This document shows, one piece after another, positions 1-34,040 of a stretch of DNA of 64,000 nucleotides (positions are counted from its first letter, which is position 1; each line of letters opens with the position of its first letter). The stretch lies in the NCBI GenBank assembly GCA_034670405.1, contig JAXDDX010000047.1, positions 2,606,001 to 2,670,000 of the forward strand, written 5' to 3'. The stretch comes from Hoplostethus atlanticus. Lineage: Eukaryota > Chordata > Actinopteri > Trachichthyiformes > Trachichthyidae. Below the pieces are notes generated by a model, which ran no database searches, was not told the DNA's origin, and was given only the letters and a program-made list of their open reading frames with translations. Both the position numbers and the translations under genes were made by a program.

Positions 1-268
1 AGCCTGTCAATGGGTCAGTGTTGAACATCTCTATAACCCACCTTGCTCCTTAGTTGCTGTATTTATTTCTGTCCCAACTTAAAGCACTACACCACGTTTT
101 CAGGAGATTGGCCCATTGATCAGCTAAGCGTAAAGTGACAATGACATGGACACCAAAATCATTTATGTGTCCCTGGTAGATCATTGGCTCTGGTGCTCAA
201 TGCAACACTTTATTCCTTTAGTTGAGACACTGATTTTGCTTAACGGTGTCTCTGTCACTCATCTGCAG

Positions 269-3200
269 AGTTAATTCCCCTCAAGAGGCCAAAGGGATGA
301 CTCCTTCGCCCACCCAGGATACATCAACCCAAGCTAACTCAGTACCCCAACCACCAAAAATTGACCCAGACTCTGACCTGGATAGGTAAGAATGGGCTCT
401 GTCACAGTCTTTCAGTGTATTGTGTTGGGAGATTCAACACATTTTGTATGAATTAAAAGGATTGTAGAGGTTTTAACCGTACTTTTAACTTTCCCGGTCC
501 AGCGATGATGAGCTCACCCCGTATGACATGTCTGGCGATCAGGAGATGAGCCAAGCCTCCCCACCTCGCTACCTCCGAGACTGTCTGGAAGGTATGCCTG
601 TACAGATCTAATATCATTGATCACCCGATACAGTCCTGTTTATACACTCAGTTTACATACTCCTGTGATCAAACACACTGTTATCTTGTCCGTCGACCCA
701 TCCAGCCTTCATCTCCTCTGAGGACCCGGTTCGTGTTGAGCTCAGTCTGAGAGCTGCTGAGGGTTTGGTGAGGAAGAACGTCTCTACAACCAGAGAGGTA
801 TGACAACACACAGAGTATCCCAGAGCCGGAAAGTATTATACCTATGGTCAGTCTTGGGCTGTTTTCCAATACTTCAAATATATGCCAATTCTAAAATTAT
901 ACATTCTTGAATGAAGCTATATTTCATAAGGCGATATAGTAACTTTATCTGCATCAATATCTCTTGCCATTTGGTTTTATAATAAATCCAATCATACTGA
1001 TTTGTTGTCCCCAATAAATCAGCCTACAAGTAAGAGGAAAATACATGTGATGCCTTTCTATACCTTTTAGATGCCTTTGCAGCCACTTAATGTACCCTTT
1101 GTTATATTTACCTTTTTCAGATCAGCGTCCAGCTGACCAAGGTTCTTCTTCACATGGAAGATAAATACAACATAGTTGGCTTCCTGATCCTCAGACAGGC
1201 TACTATGGTGGCCCTCACTGTCACTGACTGTATCCCTGTAAGATCTTCCACCTCGGTCTTAACGTTGTGGTCCTTCTCCTGCCAAATGTTTAATTCATTA
1301 CCAGATTGCTGTATCGTAGTATTTAATCTCCTGTCTCTTTGCTTTCTCTGGTAGGTGACGCAGTATCTGACCACAGAGTTTTACTCCTTGAACTACAGCC
1401 TTCGTCAACGTCTGGATGTCTTGGAGGTGAAAACAACAGCTCCATGTTTTACATTGGCTGTGTGTCTCTTACAGCTATTTGATTTGATTTGATTTGATTG
1501 ATTGAGGCAGTGTAACTATAAAGCTGTTAATGTTTTGGTATATCAGGTCCTTGCCATGTCAGCCCAGGAGCTCTCTCAACCAATCACTGACAAGGGAGGT
1601 GCATCAAAGGGCATTGCTCCCATAACTGACTTGACCCCATACCCTGGTGACAACCCTGTCCACTGGCGACAAGTGGTAGAGAGACGGATTCAAAACAAGA
1701 CCAAGCGCCTCAGTAAGGTACTGTAAGTAGACTGTCTGCACAAAAACTGAGAGAGATATGAAAAATTACAAAGAAATGAAGAAATTTACCTGAAATACAT
1801 TCATTTTTGCACACAAACTTTCTTCTGTGCTACATTTTATGAAGATGTAGAACACCTGCCACTATTTAACTGGCCTTCTGAGTTGTACTTTTGTATGTAT
1901 CTATTTATTATTCATTACTACCCAACCCTGCTCCCAGGGTTGGGTAGTAATGAGGGTAATGAATAAATCCTCAGTAATTTCTCCTATTGCAATAGGGAGC
2001 CACACAACCTCCAGCCAAGGTCACCCCAAACCGTTATGCCCCTGTTGCTGGCCACTTCTTCTTTCCTCTGCTCAGGAACTATGACAGGTTAGTGTGTTCT
2101 TTTATGAACATATATATTATCAACATACTGTAGTTTTTATGTTCCACTATAAAATGCCATAACCTCATCAGTGAAATTCAGTACTTGTCTCCTAGGCCTC
2201 AGGTGACCTTTGACCTGTTGGGCAGCGACCACCTGGTACTGGGCAGGCTGATCCACACCTTGGGCCTCCTCATGCATCTAGCTGTCAACGCGCCGGTAGG
2301 TCACAAGTTCAGTCAAGTTTACTCGTCCGTGCTAGTGTGGCCTCATGAAACCATCCCTGTTACTCTTTGTACTTTAATAATGTGATCGGTGTTTTCTTGC
2401 AGGTAGCCACACAGATGGGTCATGCTCTGTTGGACTTTGTGTGGGCGGTGCGCTACCATGTTGACCAGTAAGTACACTACTGTATTCAGATGTTAGGGGA
2501 GAGTTCGAGGAATGTTTTTGTGGTCTTCAGGGATACTTTATGGTAGCATTTTCACTAGTAGAATGACAGAAATAGCCACAACGTTTTTCATGTGCATGAA
2601 AAGGCTTTTTATCAGCAACATTAAATGGGTTACTGTATGGCTGTAGCCCATTTCTAGCAACATGTTCTTCTCTTTGCTAACTTAGAACCAGCATACATCC
2701 GATGCTTAGAGATAGAGAGAGCTCACAACAGCGCAAAACCAATATGACCAGACACGAGCACAGCCGCTCAACCACAGAGCCACCAGCCACCAGAGCACCC
2801 TGGAATAAACCTGTAGGGTGTATTTGAGCTTGGCAGCCCATGAATGACTCACTCACTGGGCCACCTGTAGCTTGAATGATGCTGCATAACGAACACACTG
2901 GCACAGCACAAACACACACAAATGACAATGGTAGGCCTTAACAGACTAGAGGGTCATTACAGGATGTTTTGCCATCTCATCTTGAACTATAACCTGAAAT
3001 CTGTCTCTAACAGGATGGTGAGGCGAGGTGTCCTTTTCTCTGTCTGCTCTGTGTTTCTGAGCATGCCCAGTCAAAGCCTGCTGGTGGAGCTCAGTGATCA
3101 GCTGTTTGAGACCAGAACTTGGCTGGCAGGTAACAAAACATTGGTGGAGATAAAGATGGAAGTCAGATCGGTCTTAACTGTGTTCTTTTTCATGGGACTC

Positions 3201-3388
3201 AGTCATATTAACTGTTCAGATTTTAATGGCTCTTGGAAATGCCTCAATAGCCTCCCTTTATGAGGCTGGTTTATATTACTAATAAAAGATCCATCCAAAA
3301 TACATACGTTTTCAAAGTGTGCTTAGGCCTGAGATTGCACCTGCATAGTGTACGTCAATTGAGGATGTCCCTTCATTGAAACATGCTT

Positions 3389-3470
<82 letters not shown>

Positions 3471-3990
3471 CATGTACACACAAACATATACGCACATATG
3501 CACAGCTGGACTGACCATTGCTGGGAAATGGATGAGGAACCAGGATGTCCTGTACTGCACAGACTGTCCGTGACGTGATTGGCTCATCATCAGTTGGATT
3601 CTTTTTAATCCTCTGAGGACAGCAGTCACATAGTTTCACATTGCAATAGCATGGAGTTGAATTACATTGAGTGCCTGCGGACACGTTTTTGTGTTGCTTT
3701 CCAGCTAGGATGTTAAAACGTGCAAAGGAAATGCCAGGAATATGAATCATCTCAGAATATAATATTTATTTTTGCTTTTTAATCATGGCGGACTTGAAAG
3801 TTGTCTGTTGTTACTAATGATCTTTTTTGTTGTGTTATTGACAGATGTGGCTGAAGCGGACCCTGATGCTGATTGCAGGAGTCTGGCTGTCCAGAGCCTG
3901 GTACTGCTGGACAAAAGCCTGAAGAAACAGCTAGATCCACAAGCACTAGGGCCTGCAGTCATGATCACAGCATCAACTATGAACAATTAA
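269..3990 (+). CDS. telo2: TELO2, telomere maintenance protein 2 (3' part, gene runs off the left edge)
   Basis: TELO2 is the scaffold of the TTT complex (with TTI1 and TTI2), which helps HSP90/R2TP mature PIKK kinases such as ATM, ATR and mTOR. Eleven consecutive exons join in frame to about 392 residues, roughly the C-terminal half of the usual ~840-residue protein: 269-385, 503-591, 706-797, 1121-1237, 1355-1426, 1547-1717, 1996-2087, 2196-2295, 2403-2467, 3014-3129 and 3845-3990 (stop 3988-3990). All have AG acceptors and GT donors. The first exon could also start at 271. An acidic DSDLDSDDE stretch across the 385/503 junction matches the known CK2-phosphorylated PIH1D1-binding motif. The [10 protein letters not shown] segment and following helices fit the conserved telomere-regulation domain. 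Positions 1-268 look intronic. A poly(A) signal AATAAA lies at 4029-4034. The identification rests on my memory of the family. Confidence 0.93.
1913..1952. repeat. Perfect 17-bp inverted repeat (hairpin) in a TELO2 intron
   Basis: Positions 1913-1929 and 1936-1952 are exact reverse complements separated by a 6-base loop (1930-1935). The arm reads CATTACTACCCAACCCT. The hairpin sits in the intron between the exons ending at 1717 and starting at 1996. It may be a relic of a small inverted-repeat element or a structured intron segment. Nothing else in the sequence tells which. Confidence 0.85.
3392..3467. repeat. (CA)n microsatellite in the last TELO2 intron
   Basis: About 38 uninterrupted CA units lie in the intron between 3130 and 3844. 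Long apparent reading frames across it (runs of His/Thr or Cys/Val) are artefacts of the repeat. Confidence 0.97.
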
Positions 3991-5331
3991 ACGACAAAAG
4001 AAAACATATGTGAGAATAATCACATGAAAATAAATTCAGTTGATTGGGCTGTAACGTACATCAGCCTGTGCGCTGGTCCTCACAGAGCCTGGGAACCGGA
4101 GTTGTGGGGGTGGAAATGATGTGTGCCACCCAGCGGATGTTAGCTGGCAGAGGGGCTGGCAGATGTGGATGATCCTGGACAATGATGGATGTCCTTCCAG
4201 CTTAAGAACTATTACACATCCTGGAACACACACCCAAGCAGAGGAAAGGAGTACATGTTACTGTGCATTTGTGTGTCTGTGTGTGTATGTGTGCATTTCA
4301 TATGCTCACACACATTCAAATATATGTGTAGATACTCATCATGATGTAACTTGTCGACCAGATGAAATATTTAAAGACTGGAGAAGAGGATGCCATTATT
4401 TTCCAAAAATAAAATGTATGTTATGAGGATGTCCTTTTGAACCGCCTTCCTGTACAGGAACATCTCTCTGTACTGTGGATGTTTGTTTACAGAGGACATC
4501 CTGTGAATATTCACATGCACACACACACACACACACACACAGACAATAAAAATATTAGTCATCCTTCTCATGTGATATAACTGGAACATAGGTGTGTTCT
4601 CTAATGTCTGCTCCCAAATATATTAAATATTTTGTAAGATACATGGCTGTTTATTTCTCATGAGCATTAGGTCACACAGTAATGTGGTTGTAAACTTTAT
4701 TACTTTGGAATATGAATTACTGATTTGTGGCTAATGAACATCTTAGTATGATGAGTGTTTTATCAGTCATGTAGGCAGAACTTCAGTATGGCTTCTTTTG
4801 TTTTCTTTTAAGGGAACTTCTTCAATCGATAGTACTTATTTATTTATTGAGACAGTAGCAAGACTGAGAGTACGGTGAAAATATACAGAGTATGGGAGGC
4901 AGACGAGAGGAGGTTGTGGTGAGATTCTATCCTAGGAACAGCAACAGGGTCCTGATGCCGTCAGTGAACAGTTCTCCAATAAAAAAGGAGATTGTGATCA
5001 AATGACAATATCATAGTCAAATAGCGTATGTGGAAAAGTGTCATATTGGTCAGAAATGATTGCAGCATCATGATACTGTAATGGGTTGCGCTGACTGAAA
5101 GCTTGCCAAGATTGAAAAAACGTTACCAAGATGATAACATAACTGAATAGTTCAATAAGTCATTTTATGATAATTGTAACATTGTTAAAGTGGGTTCAAT
5201 TTAAACGAAACTCAGGTTTTTATAATCACCAGACCAGACGTGTGTGTAATACAGTAACTCGTCTACTGTGGAACATTCAGATTGCATTCGGCATTTTCCG
5301 TAACTCCTCCTCCTGCCCAGTCATCGCGGTT
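3991..5331. other. TELO2 3' UTR and TELO2-IFT140 intergenic region
   Basis: After the TELO2 stop come a poly(A) signal at 4029-4034 and a second AATAAA at about 4544-4549 just after a short CA repeat (about 4518-4540). From about 4600 to 5280 the sequence is AT-rich with no coding signal that I recognise. The region ends at the IFT140 promoter. Confidence 0.6.
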
Positions 5332-5346
5332 GTTGTCAGGGGCAAC
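5332..5346 (+). promoter_or_regulatory. Candidate RFX X-box at the IFT140 promoter
   Basis: Positions 5332-5346 read GTTGTC-AGG-GGCAAC. This fits the X-box consensus GTNRCC-N(0-3)-RGYAAC with one mismatch in the left half and a 3-base spacer. RFX transcription factors bind X-boxes upstream of ciliary genes, and IFT genes are classic targets. It lies about 110 bases before the donor of the putative non-coding first exon and about 700 bases before the ATG. The assignment is by motif and context only. Confidence 0.6.
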
Positions 5347-5379
5347 TGGAAGAGACGCTTTTTCCTCACACGGGAGGCT

Positions 5380-5458
5380 ACACAAAACACAACATTGGCT
5401 TGGCTGTTGTTAATTTATTCTCTTTTAGTTTTTAGCAACTTAACACCGGCGAAGTGAG
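5380..5458 (+). other. ift140: Putative IFT140 non-coding exon 1 (5' boundary approximate)
   Basis: A good donor (GAG|GTAGGT) follows position 5458, and the first coding exon has an acceptor at 6033, so a short 5' UTR exon downstream of the X-box is likely. The transcription start is not visible, so the left boundary is a guess. The following intron (5459-6033) is unusually rich in GCTAGC, GTTAGC and TAGCTA words. Confidence 0.4.
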
Positions 5459-6050
5459 GTAGGTCTTCAGATAATTGATGTGTTCAACGTCCAGAACTGT
5501 TCGTCTCCGTTCTACGGCAGTGCAGGCTAGCAGTGAATGCTAGCTTTAGCTGGCTAGCCATTTGGAGAATACACTCTATAACATCAATGGATTAGAGAGC
5601 GTCAGCTAGTTAGCTGCTTAAAGTAAACTAATGTTAGCTACTACTGCTAACTATCATGGAGAAGCCATAGCAAAGTTATAGCTAACGTCATTTAACAGCT
5701 TCCACTAGTAAACTAAGTTACATCTTAAGTTACATTTCAAATGTTGAAACGTTGGATGCCATCTAGCCTGTTAGATTAGGAGCTAGAGTTAACGAGTTAG
5801 CTAACTTGCATAACATTAGCCAGATAGCTAATCAGCTGGCCAGGCAGGGACATAAACCTGCACACCAGTGTTAGCGCCGGTCTGTAACTCAGTTGAAGTC
5901 GTACTTTACAGAGATTGTCGTTCCAGTCAGTACTGTAGATGTAAAAGTAATAAATGTGCTTATCAATGACTAACTACAATATTGGAGGTTCCACCTAGCG
6001 CCTATTCCTCATGTTCCTCCCTTGCTCATCTAGAACAGAGCACTGGGGAC

Positions 6051-29109
<23,059 letters not shown>

Positions 29110-30333
29110 TGTCTAAAAGATGTCTACTACCTCGAAAAATTTCAACCTCCAAAACATACTCCCATATCCATATGGAAGCCACTTGGTGTTCCATTGTTTA
29201 GTTTCAACCCAACAAATTCAGCTAAGCAAGGTGTGGTGGCGTTAAGCTGTGGCAAAAGTTTGCAAACTCAAAGAAGTCAACACTAGAGTGACAACGACTC
29301 CTAAATATAAAAGTGGGACAAGTTGTTTTATGGTCACTGCATACAGACGTAAACAACCAGATGACTTCCTACCACCTGCTTTAAAAGGAAGACTGTCTCA
29401 ACGTTTATAATCTTATACACAGGCACTACATTCATATATATTCACCAGATCTATATTAGATGAAATTTTACACAATCTTTGACTTACATTTCAAAACAAA
29501 AGTTACGGTAAACCTTTAACATTGAGAAAAAGGGAACAAAATATTGAATTATTTCATACAGCTCATTCAGTTCTGTTTTAATGCACCTGGATGAATGTCT
29601 TTTACGCTTGCCTTCTGCAGACTGGTGTGATGAACACAGAATATTACCTTGTTTGGAGCTGAAATGTATATTTGAAGTTTGCTTTTGAATGTGTTGTTTA
29701 TTATAGATGTATCTCTAACTAAGGTACATGATCAGGTTTTGGTTACATTCTGAACAATTTGTTATCAACTTTTTTTTTATTTAAGTGGTGAATGAATTGT
29801 AAATCACCTTTCAGTGTCAAAACATATTTCTATAAAATGTTTTGCAGTTATTTTTGATAACCTGTGATGCAATTTATATTTAGCCTCTTATTTTGTACAA
29901 TTGTCTGAAAGTTTCTATGAATCAAGGATTTTTAAAAACTATATTGTATTTTAGCACTTAAAAGGGTTTATATTGTTTCCTTTTTATTGAATTTAGGATT
30001 TTCATCTGAAGGTGGTATTTATAGGCCTACCTACAGAGGCCTAACAGACCTAACATACTGGTGAAACTGGCCAAGATCTTCCCTTTTTATTCTATTCCCA
30101 GCTAGTGAACATATTCTCTGCCTCTGTGTATCTTTGTATCTCTGTCTGCCTCTCTCACACACACACATAGACACACACACTCCATCATTTAACTGACAGG
30201 TCAAATGATAGCTGTTATTTCACTATACAATAACATTAACTTATTGTTATTTAAAGTATAGGCCAAACATTGTGCCAAACGCACAGGTTGGGCTGAAACT
30301 TGTTCTTAGGTCCCATCTCAAACTGGTGACTTA

Positions 30334-30675
30334 CACTCACCGGCCATTTTATTAGGTACACCTATCTAATACTGGGTAGGACCCTCTTTTGCCTCCAGAA
30401 CAGCCTGAATTCTTGGTGGCATGGATTCAACAAGGTGCTGCACACCACTGTTTTAAAGAGCTGCTATTGGAGCATTTGTGGCCTTTCTTTTAGCTTGAAC
30501 AAGTCTGCCCATTCTCCTCTGACCTCTCTCATTAACAAGGTGTTTTTGGCCACAGAACCGCCGCTCACTGGATGTTTTTTTATTTATCGCACTATTCTCT
30601 GTGAACTCTAGAGACTGTAGTGCGTGAAGATCCCAGGAGCGCAGCTGTTTCTGAGATGCTGGAAGCACCACGTCT
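30334..30675 (+). mobile_element. Truncated copy of a widespread fish dispersed repeat
   Basis: It begins with CACTCACCGGCCATTTTATT followed by AGGTACACCT. I recognise this terminal motif as present in very many teleost repeats (usually CACTCACCGGCCACTTTATT). The internal sequence about one residue per family ('CTCCAGAACAGCCTGAATTC', then 'GGCATGGATTCAACAAGGTG') also belongs to this family. The far end carrying the mirrored motif is missing, so the copy is truncated. The class (DNA transposon or other) is not decided by what is here. Confidence 0.7.
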
Positions 30676-31212
30676 GGAAGACATATATAAACAATCATGG
30701 AGGTTGCAGTTTAACAAACTAATTTTCCGAACTTCATTCAATAAATGTTAGTTATGATGGTGAGTCTGGCTAAATACAAATCTTCTATAAAGGTGTATGT
30801 GTATATGTGTGGATTTTTTTTATTTAACTTGATTTTGCCGCCATGTTGACAAGGTTATCACTACGTCATAACTCAGAAACTTGGGCAGCAAAATTTCCTC
30901 CGACGTTTTTACGATATAACCGATTGTACATGAATGCAGAGAAAGTGAGTGGCAACGTCGCTTCAACGGAGACTGCGTGTCGTTTGAATTTTGAAACAGA
31001 TTAATGTCAGAGGACAGGTAAAACAATGAGGAAGGTATACAGTTTCAAACTGTTCCAACTGTCGTCGCACGAGCGCGCTGTTGTCACGGAAATGTTATAA
31101 AGCTCACGCTGCAGCGATTTCAGCCCTTGTATCTATAGCAACACTGGGTTACAATACATATTACATGCTATACAAATATCACTATATTTCCTTTAAAAAA
31201 AAGCCTATGATA

Positions 31213-31416
31213 GTGACACCATAGGAGACAAAATACGGTAAGGCCGTCAGCTCACTATTGATTACCACAGACACACTATACGTATCTATAGTAATGTTAT
31301 AGGAACATTATAGTGTTATCTTGGAGATAAAGAGTACTAACAAGTACGTTAAGGTCACTATAAACTCACTATTGAGTATCACAGACACCATAAGTCCCTA
31401 TAGGAAAAATATTATA
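31213..31416. repeat. Two diverged ~70-base repeat units upstream of CCDC78
   Basis: Segments at 31235-31301 and 31346-31416 share the core CTCACTATTGA(T/G)TA(C/T)CACAGACAC, preceded by ACG(G/T)TAAGG and followed by a CTATAG block, with a spacing of about 111 bases. A shorter related piece (GACACCATAGGAGAC) lies at 31214-31228. They resemble a small diverged tandem array or mobile-element remnant about 140 bases upstream of the CCDC78 X-box. Confidence 0.6.
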
Positions 31417-31554
31417 GCGAGTTTTCGTTGGGAATAACTGGTGTAGAGGAAACATTTTAATCCCGTGATATTTTAGAAAGTGTTACAAAGCAAAGGGTGT
31501 GTTCAGGTCAGTGTTAGTTATAGGTTTATGTTATAGCTTTTTCCGTGTTATCAA

Positions 31555-31568
31555 GGCGCCATGGTAAC
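31555..31568 (+). promoter_or_regulatory. Candidate RFX X-box at the CCDC78 promoter
   Basis: Positions 31555-31568 read GGCGCC-AT-GGTAAC. This is an X-box (GTNRCC-N(0-3)-RGYAAC) with one mismatch in the left half, a perfect right half and a 2-base spacer. It lies about 60 bases before the ATG at 31627. An earlier in-frame ATG (31561) lies inside the motif, which argues that 31561 is promoter rather than the start codon. CCDC78 is expressed in multiciliated cells, where RFX factors act. Confidence 0.6.
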
Positions 31569-31626
31569 AATGTTGGTGGATACAGTGCAGCCCAAAACGA
31601 AGACGTGTCCTACAGTAAGCAGTAAG

Positions 31627-34001
31627 ATGGACTCACTCGACCTTCAACCATTTGTTAATGAATTTCAGGAACGAATTCAATCTTTGACAGAGGAGAATGT
31701 GAGTAAATTGTGTAGCCTTGTTAACATTTAGTCTAAATCCCATATGCCCTTTTCTCCGTAATTTGTGTTAACATGGGAACTCCCGCTCCTTCTCAGTGTA
31801 ACCAAGTCTGCTTCTGTTCACCTCAATTCAGCTTCAGCTGCATGACAAAAACGAGCGCCTTTTTACCAAAGTGGGCTACCTGGAGGGCAGACTGGGCCAC
31901 CTGGCCAGGTCCAACACAGACCTGTCCTCCACACTGGTCCAGAGTGAAGAGGGAAAACTGAAGGTAGATTACATTATTATCAAGGATTGAACTAAGTGCA
32001 ATCTTTGCTCTTGTGTCCCCCCATAATTATTTCTCTTTCCTGTCTCATCTCCCAGATATCAAAGGAACTTGTGGAGGTAAAAATTCAGACCAACAAGATG
32101 AGAGAGCAATTTGAGGAAGAGACCTTTGAGTTGAAAAACAAGGTGAGGATGTACAATGAGTGTTACTTGCAGTAAGTGATGTATTGGTAAATAAAAAGAC
32201 GGGTAACCCTTGACCTCTAGTCGTGAACCACCAATAGAAACTGCTTTTTCCCCCGGTTAGATATTGAACCAAGACGGTGTGATAACGGAGCTTGAGATGG
32301 AGCGGGACAAGTTGCGTAGGGAACTCCAGTCAGCCGCGGCCCGTCTAGAGATGGGTGAGAAGACCAGTGTGGGCCTGACGGAGGAGTATGTTACCCTGAA
32401 GAAGAACTACCTGGCTCTGACTGAGGCCCATGAGAGGGAGCTGGCCCAGAGTGAGGAGCTGAGCGTTGAGCTGCTAGACCTGGCCCAGGCTCAGGACGCC
32501 CTCCGCAGGCAGCTGGAGGAGCAGCAGCAGTGTGTGAGGGCCTCCACCCAGGGCCTCCATGGGGAGCTGGATAGGGTGCAGACCTTAGTCAGCCGCATGT
32601 CACACAACAGAGTCCGGGTAAGATAGTATTATTATTGTTATGTTTATGATTGTTAGTGAAAGGAAGTGTACGTTGCTTGTGATTGTTATTATCGTTATTA
32701 TTATTAGTAGTAGTAATAGTAGTAGTACTCACCCCCATGTCATCTTTTTACAGCTCCAAAAAAGTATAAAATATCCATCATTTTTTTTCCAAACAGCTTG
32801 TGCAGCATAACTCAAGTGTTTTGTAGCCAAATGATTGTACTGTGAGTCCAAAAGTCCAATATTTACCTCATTGTCTCCCATATTCTCCTCACTGATGCTT
32901 TGTTCTAAAATGCACCCACGCTGTTGGGTGTGCACGACTGACACGGGGAGTAGATAATGACTAAATTTTAACTTTGGGGTGAACTATTCCTTTAATGATG
33001 ATTATTGCGACCTCCATTATTTATTTGCTATCCAAATTGCGAACTTATATCGGTTTCTTAACAGCCTGAGGATCTGGCAGCTTTGGACAAAGAACAAAAA
33101 ACGATGGAGAAAAGTGTGAGTACTCTGTACAGAACATGTTACGTCTCATTGTCTGTGAAATGGAGCACAAATAGAAAAGTTTCAAGGGCATTTTATCGGT
33201 AATCTAGCGAACTAATAGTTAAGAAGTGTTGTTGTAACCTCATGCCTTCTTATTCATTTATTTATTCACTGTAGCTGCTTGGAAACCAAGATGAGATCAA
33301 AGAGATGTTGGAGAAGATGAAGAACAGTTATGAGGAGCAGCAGAAGAGGCTGGAGGAGAAAGTGTGAGGGGGAGATGAATGTTTGGTATTTATTAGATGT
33401 CAAAAACCTCATTAGGATGAGGCATCATTATCTTTCCATTTCAATGATCAACAGGAAAAACCATCTCAGCACGTTCAGCCCATCTGCCGTGTGGTTTCCT
33501 CTTTGATTTTCTTCTGCTCAACTGTGCCTTCATTTGCTATATGGCTGTGTGTGTGATGTGGTCTCTTTGCTCCGTCCTCTGATGTGGCTGCCTTTGGATT
33601 TTGGTCACTACTCTGTTGTGGTTCAGCCTGTGTTTGGTCATCAGGGTGGCTATGGGTAAGGAGCAGCAGGAGAACAAGAGAGCGATCCATAATACCCAGC
33701 AGAAACTGTCTGAACAGAGCGCGGTAAGCATGAGCAATCCCTTCCAGGCAGCTACTGATCACATTGACATCATTTCCATAACAAGTTACAGCTGTCACAT
33801 GGTGGAAATGTGGTTTGATTTAGATCACCTGCATCGTTTGGTTGTGTGTGTGTGGTTTCCAATAAAGGCCCTGCTGTGCTCCCAGAGCCAAGCGAAGGAG
33901 GTAGAGGAGGAGAACTCTAAGCTACAGTTGCAGGTCAAAGAGCTGAATGAGGAGTACCGTGCAAGGCTGGTGCGCTACTTACAGGACTTAGCTGTGGGTA
34001 G

Positions 34002-34040
<39 letters not shown>

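Larger units (their letters stand above)
29110..31554. other. IFT140 3' UTR and IFT140-CCDC78 intergenic region
   Basis: The first ~1.2 kb after the IFT140 stop is AT-rich and probably 3' UTR. I see no AATAAA there. The nearest one (30740-30745) lies after a repeat copy, so the transcript end is uncertain. The interval also holds a short CA stretch (about 30157-30180), a dispersed fish repeat (30334-30675) and a diverged tandem duplication (31213-31416). No gene is seen. Confidence 0.55.

Noticed and set aside
1-268. A further TELO2 exon at the left edge
   Set aside because: An AG with a pyrimidine-containing run exists near 112, but the frame following it closes within eight codons and does not resemble TELO2.
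3312-3750. Long frames across the CA array (Cys/Val or His/Thr runs)
   Set aside because: They are produced by the microsatellite. The region is a TELO2 intron with intact flanking splice sites.
31561-31626. Upstream in-frame ATG as the CCDC78 start
   Set aside because: It lies inside the X-box, so it is probably promoter. Kept as a finding because transcripts could still include it.
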